DNA of 64,000 bases, from the NCBI GenBank assembly GCA_963700885.1, contig CAVOZJ010000032.1, positions 248,001 to 312,000 of the forward strand, written 5' to 3'. Shown here one piece after another: positions 8,440 to 17,738 of the stretch. A model generated the notes under the pieces. That model worked only from the letters and a program-made list of their open reading frames with translations. It had not been told where the DNA came from and did no database searches. The DNA comes from Anderseniella sp963700885. Lineage in GTDB: Bacteria > Pseudomonadota > Alphaproteobacteria > Rhizobiales > Aestuariivirgaceae. Both the position numbers and the translations under genes were made by a program. How positions within the stretch are numbered: position 1 is the stretch's first letter; the number at the start of each line of letters is the position of its first letter.

Positions 8440-9810
8440 ATGCCACAAACGCCACGGGAATTGGTACACACAGCCCCATCAAAGGTGTTCATTAAGACCT
8501 ATGGCTGTCAGATGAACGTCTATGACAGCGAGCGCATGGGTGAAGTATTGAGTGAGCGCGGCTACGTGTCCACGCAGGCAGTTGATGAAGCTGACCTGGT
8601 CATTCTGAACACCTGTCATATCCGCGAAAAGGCGGCCGAGAAAGTTTACTCGGAACTTGGACGGTTGCGCCGCCTGAAATCTCGCAGCGGACGCGACATG
8701 AAAATTGCGGTGGCCGGTTGCGTGGCCCAGGCCGAAGGTGAGGAGATTGTCCGCCGTGCGCCGGTGGTAGATCTGGTGTTTGGGCCGCAGACATATCACC
8801 GACTGCCTGATCTGCTTGACCGGCACCATGCAACCGGCGCCGCTGTGATCGAAACCGAACTGCCGGTCGACGAAAAGTTCCAAGTTCTTGATGCGCCATT
8901 TGCCAGACCGGCAAAGCGCGGCGTCGCGGCATTTCTGACCGTGCAGGAAGGTTGCGACAAGTTCTGCACGTTCTGCGTAGTGCCCTATACCCGAGGTGCG
9001 GAGTATTCCCGCCCTGCTGCCCGGATTCTGGGCGAAGCCAGAAAGCTGGTGGATGCAGGAGTGCGGGAAATCACGCTGCTCGGGCAGAATGTCAATGCCT
9101 GGCATGGCAGCGGGCCTGCCGGCCATGACTGGTCTTTGGGCCATCTGCTGGATGCGCTGTCTGAAATCGCTGGTCTGGAGAGGTTGCGTTACACGACCAG
9201 TCATCCGAGCGATATGGACGATACGCTTGTCGCAGCACATGGTTCGAACCCTAAGCTCATGCCGTACCTGCACCTGCCGGTGCAGTCGGGCAGCGACAGC
9301 ATATTGAAATCGATGAACCGGCGGCATTGTGCCGCGCACTATATTGAACTTGTGACCCGCATTCGCGAAGCCCGGCCGGACATTGCCATGTCGTCAGACT
9401 TTATTGTCGGGTTTCCCGGTGAAACCGATGCTGATTTTGCACATACCATGAAACTGGTTGAAGAGGTAACATATGCCCAGGCGTTTTCGTTCAAGTATTC
9501 TCAGCGGCCCGGTACGCCGGCATCTGCCGATGCCAGCCAGGTACCTGAGGATGTGAAGGCCGCGCGTCTTGCCGAGCTGCAAAGCCTGCTGGGCAAGCAA
9601 CAGGCATCGTTCAACGATGCCTGCAAGGGTCGGGTGCTCGACGTATTGCTGGAAAAACCCGGTCGCCAAACCGGCCAGTTGATAGGACGTTCGCCCTATT
9701 TGCAGTCGGTATATATTGATGCAGGTGAGCGAACTATTGGTGAAACCGTGAAAGTTGCTATTGACAGCGTCGGGCCAAACTCACTAACCGGTCAAATGAT
9801 TGAAGCTTGA
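8440..9810 (+). CDS. miaB: tRNA-2-methylthio-N6-dimethylallyladenosine synthase MiaB
   Basis: MiaB is a radical SAM enzyme that adds a methylthio group to i6A37 of tRNAs. The 456 residues show the N-terminal UPF0004 domain with cysteines in YGCQMNVYDSE, NTCHIREKA and VAGCVAQ for the second cluster. The radical SAM site CDKFCTFC is at residues 172-179, and a TRAM domain lies at the C-terminus. I chose ATG 8440 because AGGAG (8427-8431) lies 8 bases upstream; a GTG at 8431 overlaps that site. In many rhizobia a fur/mur gene lies between rimI and miaB. Here only the repeat element is present. Confidence 0.96.
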   Translation: MPQTPRELVHTAPSKVFIKTYGCQMNVYDSERMGEVLSERGYVSTQAVDEADLVILNTCHIREKAAEKVYSELGRLRRLKSRSGRDMKIAVAGCVAQAEGEEIVRRAPVVDLVFGPQTYHRLPDLLDRHHATGAAVIETELPVDEKFQVLDAPFARPAKRGVAAFLTVQEGCDKFCTFCVVPYTRGAEYSRPAARILGEARKLVDAGVREITLLGQNVNAWHGSGPAGHDWSLGHLLDALSEIAGLERLRYTTSHPSDMDDTLVAAHGSNPKLMPYLHLPVQSGSDSILKSMNRRHCAAHYIELVTRIREARPDIAMSSDFIVGFPGETDADFAHTMKLVEEVTYAQAFSFKYSQRPGTPASADASQVPEDVKAARLAELQSLLGKQQASFNDACKGRVLDVLLEKPGRQTGQLIGRSPYLQSVYIDAGERTIGETVKVAIDSVGPNSLTGQMIEA

Positions 9811-9865
9811 TGCGGAATGTGATGAGCTTCGTGTATAACAATAGCGAATCAGGAGATTTGCCCCG

Positions 9866-10903
9866 TTGACGTCACGCACTGTTCAGCAAAGGCCCGCATC
9901 CCGGCACAGGAATGCCGTCTCAGACCCAACGCAAGGCAGTATTATCCTTAGTTTTGATGACAATCGACTGTTGACCCTGGTTTTCGGTGAACATGACGAG
10001 CATTTGCTGTTGATCGAAGACCGGCTCGGCGTGGACATTACACCGCGTGGCAACAAGGTTGCGATTCGCGGATCCGTTGCGGGTCACGAGATGGCCAGGC
10101 AGGTACTTGTGGAGCTTTACCAGCGCGCGCTGGAAGGACTTGACCTTGGGCGAGGTGATGTAGAGGGAGCCGTTCGCATGGCGATGAGCCCTGCTGCAGC
10201 AGTCGAAGGTTCACGTGAAGTCTCTGCAATTCGCACCCGGCGCAAGACGGTGACTGCCCGTTCGCCCGGCCAGAAAATCTATCTTGAAGCCATTGCCGCA
10301 AACGAACTGGTCTTCGGTGTCGGGCCGGCAGGTACCGGCAAGACCTATCTGGCTGTTGTTTGTGCCGCCGCTGAACTCATGGCGGGGCGGGTAGATCGCA
10401 TTGTCCTGTCGCGACCAGCTGTTGAAGCAGGCGAACGCCTGGGGTTCCTTCCCGGTGACATGAAGGAGAAGGTCGATCCCTATCTCAGACCGCTGTATGA
10501 CGCGCTGTATGATGTCATGCCGCCAGAGGCAGTGATCAAGGGCCTGGCTGACAATACAATAGAAATCGCCCCCTTGGCTTTCATGCGCGGGCGAACCCTT
10601 TCGTCGGCCTTCATCATACTGGACGAAGCACAAAACACCACGCCGCAACAGATGAAGATGTTTCTGACCAGGCTCGGCGAAGGCTCCCGCATGGTTATCA
10701 CTGGTGATCCGACACAGGTGGACTTGCCGCCTGGAACAACTTCCGGTTTGACGCAGGCGCTTGATTATCTCAAAGGTGTAAAGGGCATCTCGCAAGTCAA
10801 ATTCGACAAGTCGGATATCGTGCGTCACCAGCTGGTATCGCGAATCGTTGATGCCTATGAGCGGGCAGGCTGGGAGCCGGCAGCAAAGCCGCGGACATTG
10901 TGA
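9866..10903 (+). CDS. phoH: PhoH family ATPase
   Basis: PhoH-like proteins are ATPases linked to RNA metabolism and are regularly encoded next to YbeY. The 345 residues hold a KH-like N-terminal part (about 25-100) and an ATPase domain with Walker A GPAGTGKT near residue 153 and Walker B FIILDEAQNTT near 248. The start is TTG 9866, 10 bases after AGGAG at 9851-9855; no ATG or GTG fits. Its TGA stop overlaps the GTG start of ybeY, indicating coupled translation. Confidence 0.92.
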   Translation: MTSRTVQQRPASRHRNAVSDPTQGSIILSFDDNRLLTLVFGEHDEHLLLIEDRLGVDITPRGNKVAIRGSVAGHEMARQVLVELYQRALEGLDLGRGDVEGAVRMAMSPAAAVEGSREVSAIRTRRKTVTARSPGQKIYLEAIAANELVFGVGPAGTGKTYLAVVCAAAELMAGRVDRIVLSRPAVEAGERLGFLPGDMKEKVDPYLRPLYDALYDVMPPEAVIKGLADNTIEIAPLAFMRGRTLSSAFIILDEAQNTTPQQMKMFLTRLGEGSRMVITGDPTQVDLPPGTTSGLTQALDYLKGVKGISQVKFDKSDIVRHQLVSRIVDAYERAGWEPAAKPRTL

Positions 10904-11367
10904 TACTTGAGATAGTAGTTGAAGAAGCGGCCTGGAGGGAACTGCCCGACCCGGATGAGTTGCTGCGCAATGCGGCTCGGGCAACAGAGGCTGTTCTGGG
11001 CAGGGAATATCCGGACTGTGTGCTGACCATTGCACTTGCAACCGACGAACAGGTCGCAGAACTCAATCAGCGCTGGTGCAACAAGAACAAGCCCACCAAT
11101 GTACTGTCTTTTCCCGCCGCCCGGGACATGCCATTGCCACCAGATGAGCTGCGCCCGCTGGGTGACATCATGCTGGCTGCCGGCGTAGTCGGCCGCGAAG
11201 CGCGGCAGCAGTCAAAGTCACTTTCGGAACATTCGGTTCACCTTGCTGTGCATGGTATCTTGCACATTGTGGGTTATGATCACATAAACGAAGCCGGGGC
11301 GAATGAAATGGAACGCCTTGAGATTGACATACTGGGCGTGCTTGGAATTGCCAACCCCTATGCATGA
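10900..11367 (+). CDS. ybeY: Endoribonuclease YbeY (16S rRNA maturation and ribosome quality control)
   Basis: YbeY is a zinc-dependent single-strand RNase needed for 16S rRNA 3' processing. At 155 residues it is of normal size. The metal-binding motif H-x3-H-x5-H is present as HGILHIVGYDH with histidines at 118, 122 and 128. The start is GTG 10900, overlapping the phoH stop by two bases, so it is probably translated by coupling. corC follows after 60 bases, the order seen in most proteobacteria. Confidence 0.95.
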   Translation: MILEIVVEEAAWRELPDPDELLRNAARATEAVLGREYPDCVLTIALATDEQVAELNQRWCNKNKPTNVLSFPAARDMPLPPDELRPLGDIMLAAGVVGREARQQSKSLSEHSVHLAVHGILHIVGYDHINEAGANEMERLEIDILGVLGIANPYA

Positions 11368-11427
11368 CATGCGTAACGATCATTGATATGACACGACAGA
11401 GGACGCCGGTGAAAACCGGCCGGTCAG

Positions 11428-12483
11428 ATGGACGAAGACCAATCTAGCAGGCCCGGCAACGGGACCAGCCCTATTTCTGAAAATTCACTGAATGACAGTC
11501 CGGGAGTATGGTCCTGGATCAAGCGCGCCTTTGGCGCAGGCAAATCGGATGAGACCCTGCGTGAAAGCCTGGAGGGCGTGCTTGACCGGCATGCCGGGGA
11601 AGAAGGTACTTCAGCTTTCCGGGCTGACGCCAAGTCGATGATGCTCAACCTGATCGAGTTCTCGGATCTGCGCGTGGATGATGTGATGGTGGCACGGGCA
11701 GAGATTATTGCAATTGATGCATCAAGTTCGGTATCGGAACTGCTCGACTGCTTTCTCGCGGCGGGTCACTCCCGCCTGCCAATATATCATGAAACGCTGG
11801 ACGAACCGGTTGGCATGATTCACATCAAGGATTTCCTGGGATGGCTGAACTCCAATAGCAAACCCGGTAAGGAAAAAGCCCGCACGAGAAAGCCGGTGCC
11901 TATCCTTTCCCTGTCTGCAACTGACCTTAAAACGCCGGTCAGCGAACTCGGCATCATGCGTGAGCTCCTGTACGTGCCGCCGTCCATGCCTGCGGCAGAC
12001 CTGCTGGTGAAAATGCAGTCAACTCATGTCCACATGGCGGTTGTTGTAGATGAGTATGGCGGCACCGACGGTCTGGCGACCATTGAAGATCTGGTTGAGG
12101 AAATTGTCGGCGATATTGCCGATGAGCATGATGAAATCGATGAACTGATCACTCGCGCGTCCGATACCAGCTGGCTGGCCGAGGCCAGGCTGGAAATCGA
12201 GGATGCCGAGGAAATGCTGGGCATCAAGCTGTTGCCACATGATGAAGAAGAAGAAGCCGATACGCTGGGTGGTTTGATATTCCATATGCTTGGAAGGGTA
12301 CCGGTTCGCGGTGAACTGATCAGGCATGCCTCGGGAGTGGAATTTGAGATTGTAGCAGCTGATCCGCGCCGGGTTCGCAGAATTGCCATCCATACCAAGC
12401 CACGCAAGAGGCACGAACCAGCAGTCGCATCGAAGCCTGCCGGGAAAAAAACAGAAGAACCATCTCCGCAGGTGCAAAGCTGA
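11428..12483 (+). CDS. CorC/HlyC-type CBS domain protein (magnesium/cobalt efflux family)
   Basis: This family contains two CBS domains and a C-terminal CorC_HlyC domain and is linked to magnesium or cobalt homeostasis. It resembles the short CorC (YbeX) form, lacking the membrane DUF21 domain. The 351 residues carry CBS repeats at roughly 75-140 and 160-220 (VDEYGGTDGLATIEDLVEEI marks the end of the second) and the transporter-associated domain near 240-325. The ATG 11428 lies in a region with no clear ribosome site. The phoH-ybeY-corC-lnt order matches other proteobacteria. Confidence 0.92.
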   Translation: MDEDQSSRPGNGTSPISENSLNDSPGVWSWIKRAFGAGKSDETLRESLEGVLDRHAGEEGTSAFRADAKSMMLNLIEFSDLRVDDVMVARAEIIAIDASSSVSELLDCFLAAGHSRLPIYHETLDEPVGMIHIKDFLGWLNSNSKPGKEKARTRKPVPILSLSATDLKTPVSELGIMRELLYVPPSMPAADLLVKMQSTHVHMAVVVDEYGGTDGLATIEDLVEEIVGDIADEHDEIDELITRASDTSWLAEARLEIEDAEEMLGIKLLPHDEEEEADTLGGLIFHMLGRVPVRGELIRHASGVEFEIVAADPRRVRRIAIHTKPRKRHEPAVASKPAGKKTEEPSPQVQS

Positions 12484-12500
12484 CCGGACTGTTTGCAGCT

Positions 12501-14114
12501 GTGATCGCATGGCCGCTCTGGCGGATCAGTCTTGTGGCATCGCTGGTTGGCGGATTGGCCAGTTTGTCGCTTCCCCCATACGATCTCTGGCCGGTTCTGT
12601 TTGTCAGTTACACGACCCTGGTCTGGCTGCTTGACTGTGCGGTGCAGGCACGGACATGTTCGCGCAGGCGGTTTGCTGCCGGTTTCGCCATTGGATGGTG
12701 TTTTGCATTTGGATATTTCGTGCCGTCCCTGTGGTGGATATCTGAGGCGTTCTGGCTGGAGCCGGAAAAGTTCGCCGCTTTGATTCCGTTTGCGGTTGCA
12801 GGTCTGCCGGCATATCTGTCGCTCTACTGGGGCCTGGCCGTTGGTGTAGCCGCAGTCTTGTGGATCGCAGGCTGGCCACGGGTTGTTCTGCTGGCCGGTC
12901 TCGTTGGTGCGGGAGAATGGCTGAGGGGCCATTTGCTGACCGGGTTTCCCTGGAACCTGCCGGGTTATGGTGCGGGCTCGCTCGATGGGCTTTCACAAGT
13001 CGCCAGCCTGGTTGGCATATATGGGATGACCGTACTGGTCATTCTGACGGCAGCAACTCCTGCAGCCATTTTGGGGGCGGGCAGATCCGGTAATGACTTG
13101 CCGGGTCGCGCCGCGTTTCCGGCGATCATTGCGGCCGGGATGATAGCGCTGCATTTATGGGGTAACAGTCGCATTGCGGCCTACGACGCGGTGCTGGACA
13201 GCAGCAGCGATGGTGCGGTTCCGGTTCGCATCATCCAGCCGAACATTTCCCAGAAGGACAAATGGGACCCAAAGCATGCCAGACGGATCATTGACATCTA
13301 CCTTGACCTGACTGAATCTCCCTTTGCAGATCCACCCGTTCTGCCACCGATCATTGTGTGGCCCGAAAGCGCACTTCCACGCCTGATCGGCGAGGAAGAC
13401 GCCTTGCGCGCCATGGTGATGGCCGGCATGCCAGCGCAATCGCGGCTTTTGACCGGTAGTCTACATCGTGCAATTGACGATTCTGGCACGGCGGCGATCT
13501 TCAATTCGTTGCTGGCGATCCCCGCCGAGGGTCAGATTGCAGCCCGGCATGACAAGGTAAGATTGGTTCCTTTTGGCGAATTTCTGCCGTTCCGATGGCT
13601 GCTGGAGCCTCTCGGCCTGCGGCAAATTGTTGATCTTCCCACCGGATTTGCCGCAGGTCGGGAAGACAAGGTCATCAAGCTGGAAGGACTGCCGGCATTT
13701 GCAGGTTTTATCTGTTACGAAGCAGTATTTCCCCGTTCTCGTCCCTATGCCTCGCGTCCTGAAATGCTGGTCAATGTAACCAACGACGCCTGGTTCGGTA
13801 CCTCGGGTGGACCGTATCAGCATTTGGGCCATGCCCGGTTCAGGGCTATCGAACAGGGTGTGCCGATGATAAGGGCTGCCAACACCGGAATCTCTGCAAT
13901 GATCAACTCTGCCGGCCGTATAAGAGCAATGCTGGACCTGGGGTCGGCTGGTCGCATGGATGTTGCGATGCCTGCCCACATGGCTGTAACGCCTTATGCT
14001 GTAATTGGAGATATTGGTTTACTCGCACTGCTGCTGCTGATAGCCAGCGTGTACTTAATTTGTAGACGGATGAAACGGTTTTGTATACAAAATGTACCCG
14101 GCAATTTGCCGTAG
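12501..14114 (+). CDS. lnt: Apolipoprotein N-acyltransferase Lnt
   Basis: Lnt adds the third acyl chain to the N-terminal cysteine of lipoproteins in the inner membrane. The 537 residues begin with six to seven membrane segments, then a nitrilase domain with the catalytic triad visible: Glu in VWPESALPR (near 288), Lys in RHDKVRLVPFGEFLP (near 352) and Cys in GFICYEAVFP (near 404). A final membrane helix follows near the end. GTG 12501 is the first standard start in frame, 17 bases after the corC stop. The frame is open a little further upstream, so the exact start is uncertain. Confidence 0.94.
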   Translation: MIAWPLWRISLVASLVGGLASLSLPPYDLWPVLFVSYTTLVWLLDCAVQARTCSRRRFAAGFAIGWCFAFGYFVPSLWWISEAFWLEPEKFAALIPFAVAGLPAYLSLYWGLAVGVAAVLWIAGWPRVVLLAGLVGAGEWLRGHLLTGFPWNLPGYGAGSLDGLSQVASLVGIYGMTVLVILTAATPAAILGAGRSGNDLPGRAAFPAIIAAGMIALHLWGNSRIAAYDAVLDSSSDGAVPVRIIQPNISQKDKWDPKHARRIIDIYLDLTESPFADPPVLPPIIVWPESALPRLIGEEDALRAMVMAGMPAQSRLLTGSLHRAIDDSGTAAIFNSLLAIPAEGQIAARHDKVRLVPFGEFLPFRWLLEPLGLRQIVDLPTGFAAGREDKVIKLEGLPAFAGFICYEAVFPRSRPYASRPEMLVNVTNDAWFGTSGGPYQHLGHARFRAIEQGVPMIRAANTGISAMINSAGRIRAMLDLGSAGRMDVAMPAHMAVTPYAVIGDIGLLALLLLIASVYLICRRMKRFCIQNVPGNLP

Positions 14115-14267
14115 ACGTGAATCCGCACCAGTGATTTGTGTCCCTGGATTATAGGTGCTGAAGACAACGTGTCGGCAGTGCCGGAACGGTTGCTGTTCAG
14201 TCCTATGAAAATGTCGCAGGCCGGTGACTGGTTGCCAGTGTATGCATATGCGGGGGGACAGGAAAAA

Positions 14268-14678
14268 ATGCCGCAAAAAATACCACATCCGGTTGATGTA
14301 CACGTCGGCAGCAGGCTGCGGATGCGAAGAACGCTGATTGGAATGAGCCAGGAAAAGCTTGGTGAAAGACTCGACGTGACTTTCCAGCAAGTTCAGAAAT
14401 ACGAAAAGGGCTCCAATCGAATCAGTGCCAGCAGATTGTTTGAAATTTCACTCATTCTCGATGTTCCGGTGCAATTTTTCTTTGACGGTATCAGGCATGG
14501 CTATGGCGCAACTGAACCTGAAGATCAGGAGCAAACCGATGCATTTCAGATGTTTGACTTTTTGTCCAGTCCGGATGGCGTGCAGTTGATCAGGACGTTT
14601 TCAGGAATCGGGAATGCCGAAGTCCGGCGAAATATAATTGATCTTGTGAAATCGATCTCCGATAGCAACGCGCGTTAA
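14268..14678 (+). CDS. Helix-turn-helix Xre-family transcriptional regulator
   Basis: A 136-residue protein with an N-terminal Cro/CI-type helix-turn-helix (GSRLRMRRTLIGMSQEKLGE, then FQQVQKYEKGSNRISASRL) at about residues 12-70. The C-terminal tail has no recognised ligand domain. The open frame runs back to 14136, but ATG 14268 is preceded by an AGGA-type ribosome site (14260-14263) and fits the family start. Genes of this type between lnt and metK are conserved in rhizobia. Its targets cannot be read from the sequence. The 153 bases upstream hold no obvious structure. Confidence 0.9.
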   Translation: MPQKIPHPVDVHVGSRLRMRRTLIGMSQEKLGERLDVTFQQVQKYEKGSNRISASRLFEISLILDVPVQFFFDGIRHGYGATEPEDQEQTDAFQMFDFLSSPDGVQLIRTFSGIGNAEVRRNIIDLVKSISDSNAR

Positions 14679-14856
14679 CCTGGCAGCACTGCCGATTTTT
14701 CAGAACATGACAGTTCCGGTAAATCGCCTGCATTGAACAATGTTGGCTTGACGGGATGCGTGTAGCCTGACAAAAGGGCGTCCACTCGGCTGCCATTGCA
14801 TATAAAGAAATCTGCATATGGTGATCGCCCAATCCCACTCGCGGAGCTTGCAAGCC

Positions 14857-16128
14857 ATGGCACGTCAGAACTATTTCTTTACCAGCGAATCAGTTTCCGA
14901 AGGTCATCCTGACAAGGTATGTGATCGCATCTCTGACGAGATCGTAGACCTCGTTTACAAGGAGGCCCGCAAAACGGGGACTGATCCCTGGACCGTCCGC
15001 GTTGCCTGCGAAACCCTGACAACCACCAACCGTGTGGTCATTGCCGGAGAGGTTCGGGTCCCCGATACACTTTTGAAAAAAGACAAGTCAGGCAATGTGG
15101 TTCATGATGCGGCGGGAAATCCGGTTGTCGCTCCCGGCAAATTCCGGTCGGCCGCGCGCCGCGCCATCCGCGCCATCGGCTATGAACAGCCAGGGTTTCA
15201 CTGGAAAACCGCAAAAATTGACGTGCTGTTGCACGCTCAGTCTGCTGACATTGCCCAGGGTGTAGACAACGCCTCAGACCGCCAGGGCGAAGAGGGCGCA
15301 GGTGATCAGGGCATCATGTTTGGCTATGCCTGTCGTGAGACGCCGGATCTCATGCCGGCACCAATCTATTACTCCCATAAAATTCTCGAACTCATGGCAC
15401 AGGCTCGCCATAAGGGCGAAGGTGACGCCGGAAAGCTCGGACCTGACGCCAAGAGCCAGATTACAATTCGTTATGTTGACGGCAAACCATTCGAAGTCAC
15501 CTCGATAGTCGTGTCCACCCAGCATCTGGATGCAAGCTGGGATTCATCAAAGGTACGCGCGGTGATTGAACCCTATGTGCTTGAAGCATTGGGTGATATG
15601 CCGGTTGCAGCTGATTGCAACTGGTACATCAACCCTACCGGCAAATTTGTTATCGGTGGACCCGATGGTGATGCAGGTCTCACTGGCCGGAAGATTATCG
15701 TCGATACCTATGGTGGTGCCGCACCACATGGCGGAGGTGCATTCTCTGGCAAGGATACAACCAAAGTTGATCGTTCCGCTGCCTATGCTGCGCGCTATAT
15801 GGCCAAGAATGTGGTGGCTGCAAAACTGGCTGATCGCTGCACAATCCAGCTTTCCTACGCCATTGGCGTGGCGCAGCCTCTGTCGGTTTATGTGGACACC
15901 CATGGCACAGGCAAGGTGCCTCCGGACTTGCTGGAGCAGGCATTGCGAAAATGCATGGATCTGTCACCCAGCGGCATTCGCCGCCGTCTTGATCTGAACA
16001 AGCCGATCTACGCGCGTACTGCGGCATACGGTCATTTTGGCCGCAAACCACGCCGTGACGGCTCGTTCTCCTGGGAAAAAACCGATATGACCACAGCGCT
16101 CAGGGATGCGGTGAAAGCTGCTTCATAG
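14857..16128 (+). CDS. metK: S-adenosylmethionine synthetase
   Basis: MetK makes S-adenosylmethionine from methionine and ATP. The 423 residues are longer than the E. coli enzyme (384) because of an insertion around residues 75-105, as seen in other alphaproteobacterial MetKs. Conserved segments include SESVSEGHPDKVCDRISDE at the N-terminus, GDQGIMFGYA and GGGAFSGKDTTKVDRSAAY. ATG 14857 matches the family start; the open frame begins earlier at 14818. GGAG occurs 11 bases upstream. I could not recognise a SAM-type riboswitch in the 178-base leader. Confidence 0.96.
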   Translation: MARQNYFFTSESVSEGHPDKVCDRISDEIVDLVYKEARKTGTDPWTVRVACETLTTTNRVVIAGEVRVPDTLLKKDKSGNVVHDAAGNPVVAPGKFRSAARRAIRAIGYEQPGFHWKTAKIDVLLHAQSADIAQGVDNASDRQGEEGAGDQGIMFGYACRETPDLMPAPIYYSHKILELMAQARHKGEGDAGKLGPDAKSQITIRYVDGKPFEVTSIVVSTQHLDASWDSSKVRAVIEPYVLEALGDMPVAADCNWYINPTGKFVIGGPDGDAGLTGRKIIVDTYGGAAPHGGGAFSGKDTTKVDRSAAYAARYMAKNVVAAKLADRCTIQLSYAIGVAQPLSVYVDTHGTGKVPPDLLEQALRKCMDLSPSGIRRRLDLNKPIYARTAAYGHFGRKPRRDGSFSWEKTDMTTALRDAVKAAS

Positions 16129-16179
16129 AAGTAAACTGAGTTCCTTTGATATTGCATGATCGGCCAGGGTTTTGCCAAC

Positions 16180-16881
16180 ATGTCGCAATCGTCAGACGCT
16201 CCCCGTTTCGCAGAAAAGTTTTTCGGGCGCCGTGCGGGACAGTCCCTGCGGAACAATCACGCCCGTCTGATTGAAAGCATGTTGCCGTCACTCCGGGTGC
16301 CGCATCACGCAGATACCCTGCAAGATCCGCAAACACTGTTTGCAGATGCTGTTTCAGAAGTCTGGCTGGAAATAGGATTTGGTGGTGGCGAGCACCTGGC
16401 GTGGCAGGCGGCCGAAAATCCACTTATTGGTTTCATCGGCGCTGAGCCGTTTATCAATGGTGTCGCCAAACTGCTAAGTCTGCTGGAGGCAGGCAACATT
16501 TCCAATGTTCGCATTATCGACGATGACATTCGCCCGCGGATGGATCAGCTTGGCGATCAGACCATATCACGTGCGTTCCTGCTGTTTCCTGATCCGTGGC
16601 CAAAATTACGTCACCACAAGCGCCGCTTTGTAAACCAGACAAATCTCGACCGTCTGCACCGTGTCATGACGCCCGGCGCCGAGTTTCGTGTGGCCAGCGA
16701 CATTGATCACTATATCAGCTGGAGTTTGCGCGAGGTAGCCGGGCACGGCGGCTTCAGGCTGGCGTCCGATGACCCGGCGGACTGGCGCGAGCGTCCGGCC
16801 GACTGGCCGCAGACGAGGTATGAGGCAAAGGCAGCACGCGACGGGCGTACGTCCACCTACTTGCGGTTTCTTCGAAGGTGA
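16180..16881 (+). CDS. trmB: tRNA (guanine-N7-)-methyltransferase TrmB
   Basis: TrmB methylates G46 in the variable loop of tRNAs using SAM. The protein of about 233 residues shows a SAM-binding segment (WLEIGFGGGEHL), the FPDPWPKLRHHKRR motif typical of TrmB, and FRVASDID. It lies directly after metK, which supplies its cofactor, and before the rimP-nusA operon, a usual order in this group. Two starts are possible, ATG 16156 and ATG 16180. Neither has a good ribosome site; the shorter one better matches homologues, where FFGRR comes within about 15 residues. Confidence 0.94.
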   Translation: MSQSSDAPRFAEKFFGRRAGQSLRNNHARLIESMLPSLRVPHHADTLQDPQTLFADAVSEVWLEIGFGGGEHLAWQAAENPLIGFIGAEPFINGVAKLLSLLEAGNISNVRIIDDDIRPRMDQLGDQTISRAFLLFPDPWPKLRHHKRRFVNQTNLDRLHRVMTPGAEFRVASDIDHYISWSLREVAGHGGFRLASDDPADWRERPADWPQTRYEAKAARDGRTSTYLRFLRR

Positions 16882-16930
16882 CTCCCGTCAAACCCGTCAA
16901 TAATTACTTCCGGTGGCATCAGCGTTTTGC

Positions 16931-16959
16931 TTGAAGTCGGGACGTTCTCGGCGTATATG
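16931..16959 (+). promoter_or_regulatory. Probable sigma70-type promoter of the rimP-nusA-infB operon
   Basis: TTGAAG (16931-16936) and TATATG (16954-16959) are separated by exactly 17 bases, a good match to the housekeeping promoter layout. It lies 50 bases after trmB and would start a leader of about 160 bases before rimP. It is placed upstream of the two hairpins described next. Confidence 0.6.
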
Positions 16960-16983
16960 TACCTCATCAAGTTCATTCTCATA

Positions 16984-17047
16984 GGTTTTCAAGGATTACT
17001 GAAAACCACGCTTCATGAGGGTGGGTCCTGCGGGACCCGCTTTTTTT
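16984..17047 (+). terminator. Two-hairpin leader ending in an intrinsic terminator before rimP (attenuator candidate)
   Basis: GGTTTTCA (16984-16991) pairs perfectly with TGAAAACC (17000-17007). Thirteen bases on, GTGGGTCC (17021-17028) pairs with GGACCCGC (17033-17040) and is followed by seven T residues (17041-17047), a textbook intrinsic terminator. It lies between the probable promoter and the rimP start, not after a gene, so it would stop transcripts before the nusA operon. Since NusA controls termination, feedback by this leader is plausible, though not shown. Confidence 0.75.
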
Positions 17048-17127
17048 ATTGCCTGGATCAGAATGGTTTCCGGTTGAACCTGCCGGAAAACAATCACTGG
17101 AACTGCACTGAACACGGGAGACATCAA

Positions 17128-17733
17128 ATGGTGGCCGACATGGCCAAAAGGATGCAGGTTGAAACCGGAGTGGCTGCCAAGGTGGCCAGCCTGGTTGAAC
17201 CCGCCATTGAAGAACTGGGTTTCCGGCTGGTGCGCGTGCGCCTCACCGGTAACACGCTTCAGATTATGGCAGAACGTCCCGATGGCACCATGACGGTTGG
17301 TGGATGCCAGGATATTTCGCGCACAGTATCGCCCTTGCTCGACGTGAATGATCCTGTTTCCGGCAGGTACAATCTTGAGGTTTCGTCGCCTGGCGTAGAC
17401 CGGCCATTGGTGCGGCCTGAAGATTTTGAGCGTTGGGCCGGCTTTGAGGCAAAGGTTGAACTGACGACTCCGCTGGCTGGCCGCAAACGGTTTCGCGGCA
17501 GGCTGGAAGGCTATGACGGCGGCGAAGTGCGCCTGTTTATCCCGCCACTGGAAAAGGCAGGCGAAGATGTTTTGATTGGACTGGACATCAAGGCAATTGG
17601 TGCTGCCCGTCTGGTGATGAACGATGAATTGCTGAAGGCCGCCAGTGCGCGTGCCAGGGCCGGCGAAGTCAGTGATGGAGCTGACTGGACGCAAGAGAAT
17701 GAAATTGAAGTCAACGACATTAATGCGGAGTGA
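17128..17733 (+). CDS. rimP: Ribosome maturation factor RimP
   Basis: RimP assists late 30S subunit assembly. The 201-residue protein has the N-terminal alpha/beta domain (EPAIEELGFRLVRVR), the family motif LEVSSPGVDRPL and an SH3-like C-terminal domain. The open frame starts at 16927, but that stretch contains the promoter and terminator. ATG 17128 has GGGAG 8 bases upstream and matches the family start. Its stop lies 5 bases before the nusA start codon. Confidence 0.95.
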   Translation: MVADMAKRMQVETGVAAKVASLVEPAIEELGFRLVRVRLTGNTLQIMAERPDGTMTVGGCQDISRTVSPLLDVNDPVSGRYNLEVSSPGVDRPLVRPEDFERWAGFEAKVELTTPLAGRKRFRGRLEGYDGGEVRLFIPPLEKAGEDVLIGLDIKAIGAARLVMNDELLKAASARARAGEVSDGADWTQENEIEVNDINAE

Positions 17734-17738
17734 AAGAA

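Noticed and set aside
14679..14856. A SAM-responsive riboswitch upstream of metK
   Set aside because: The 178-base leader shows no conserved SAM-II, SAM-V or SAM/SAH core that I can recognise and no strong pairing pattern.
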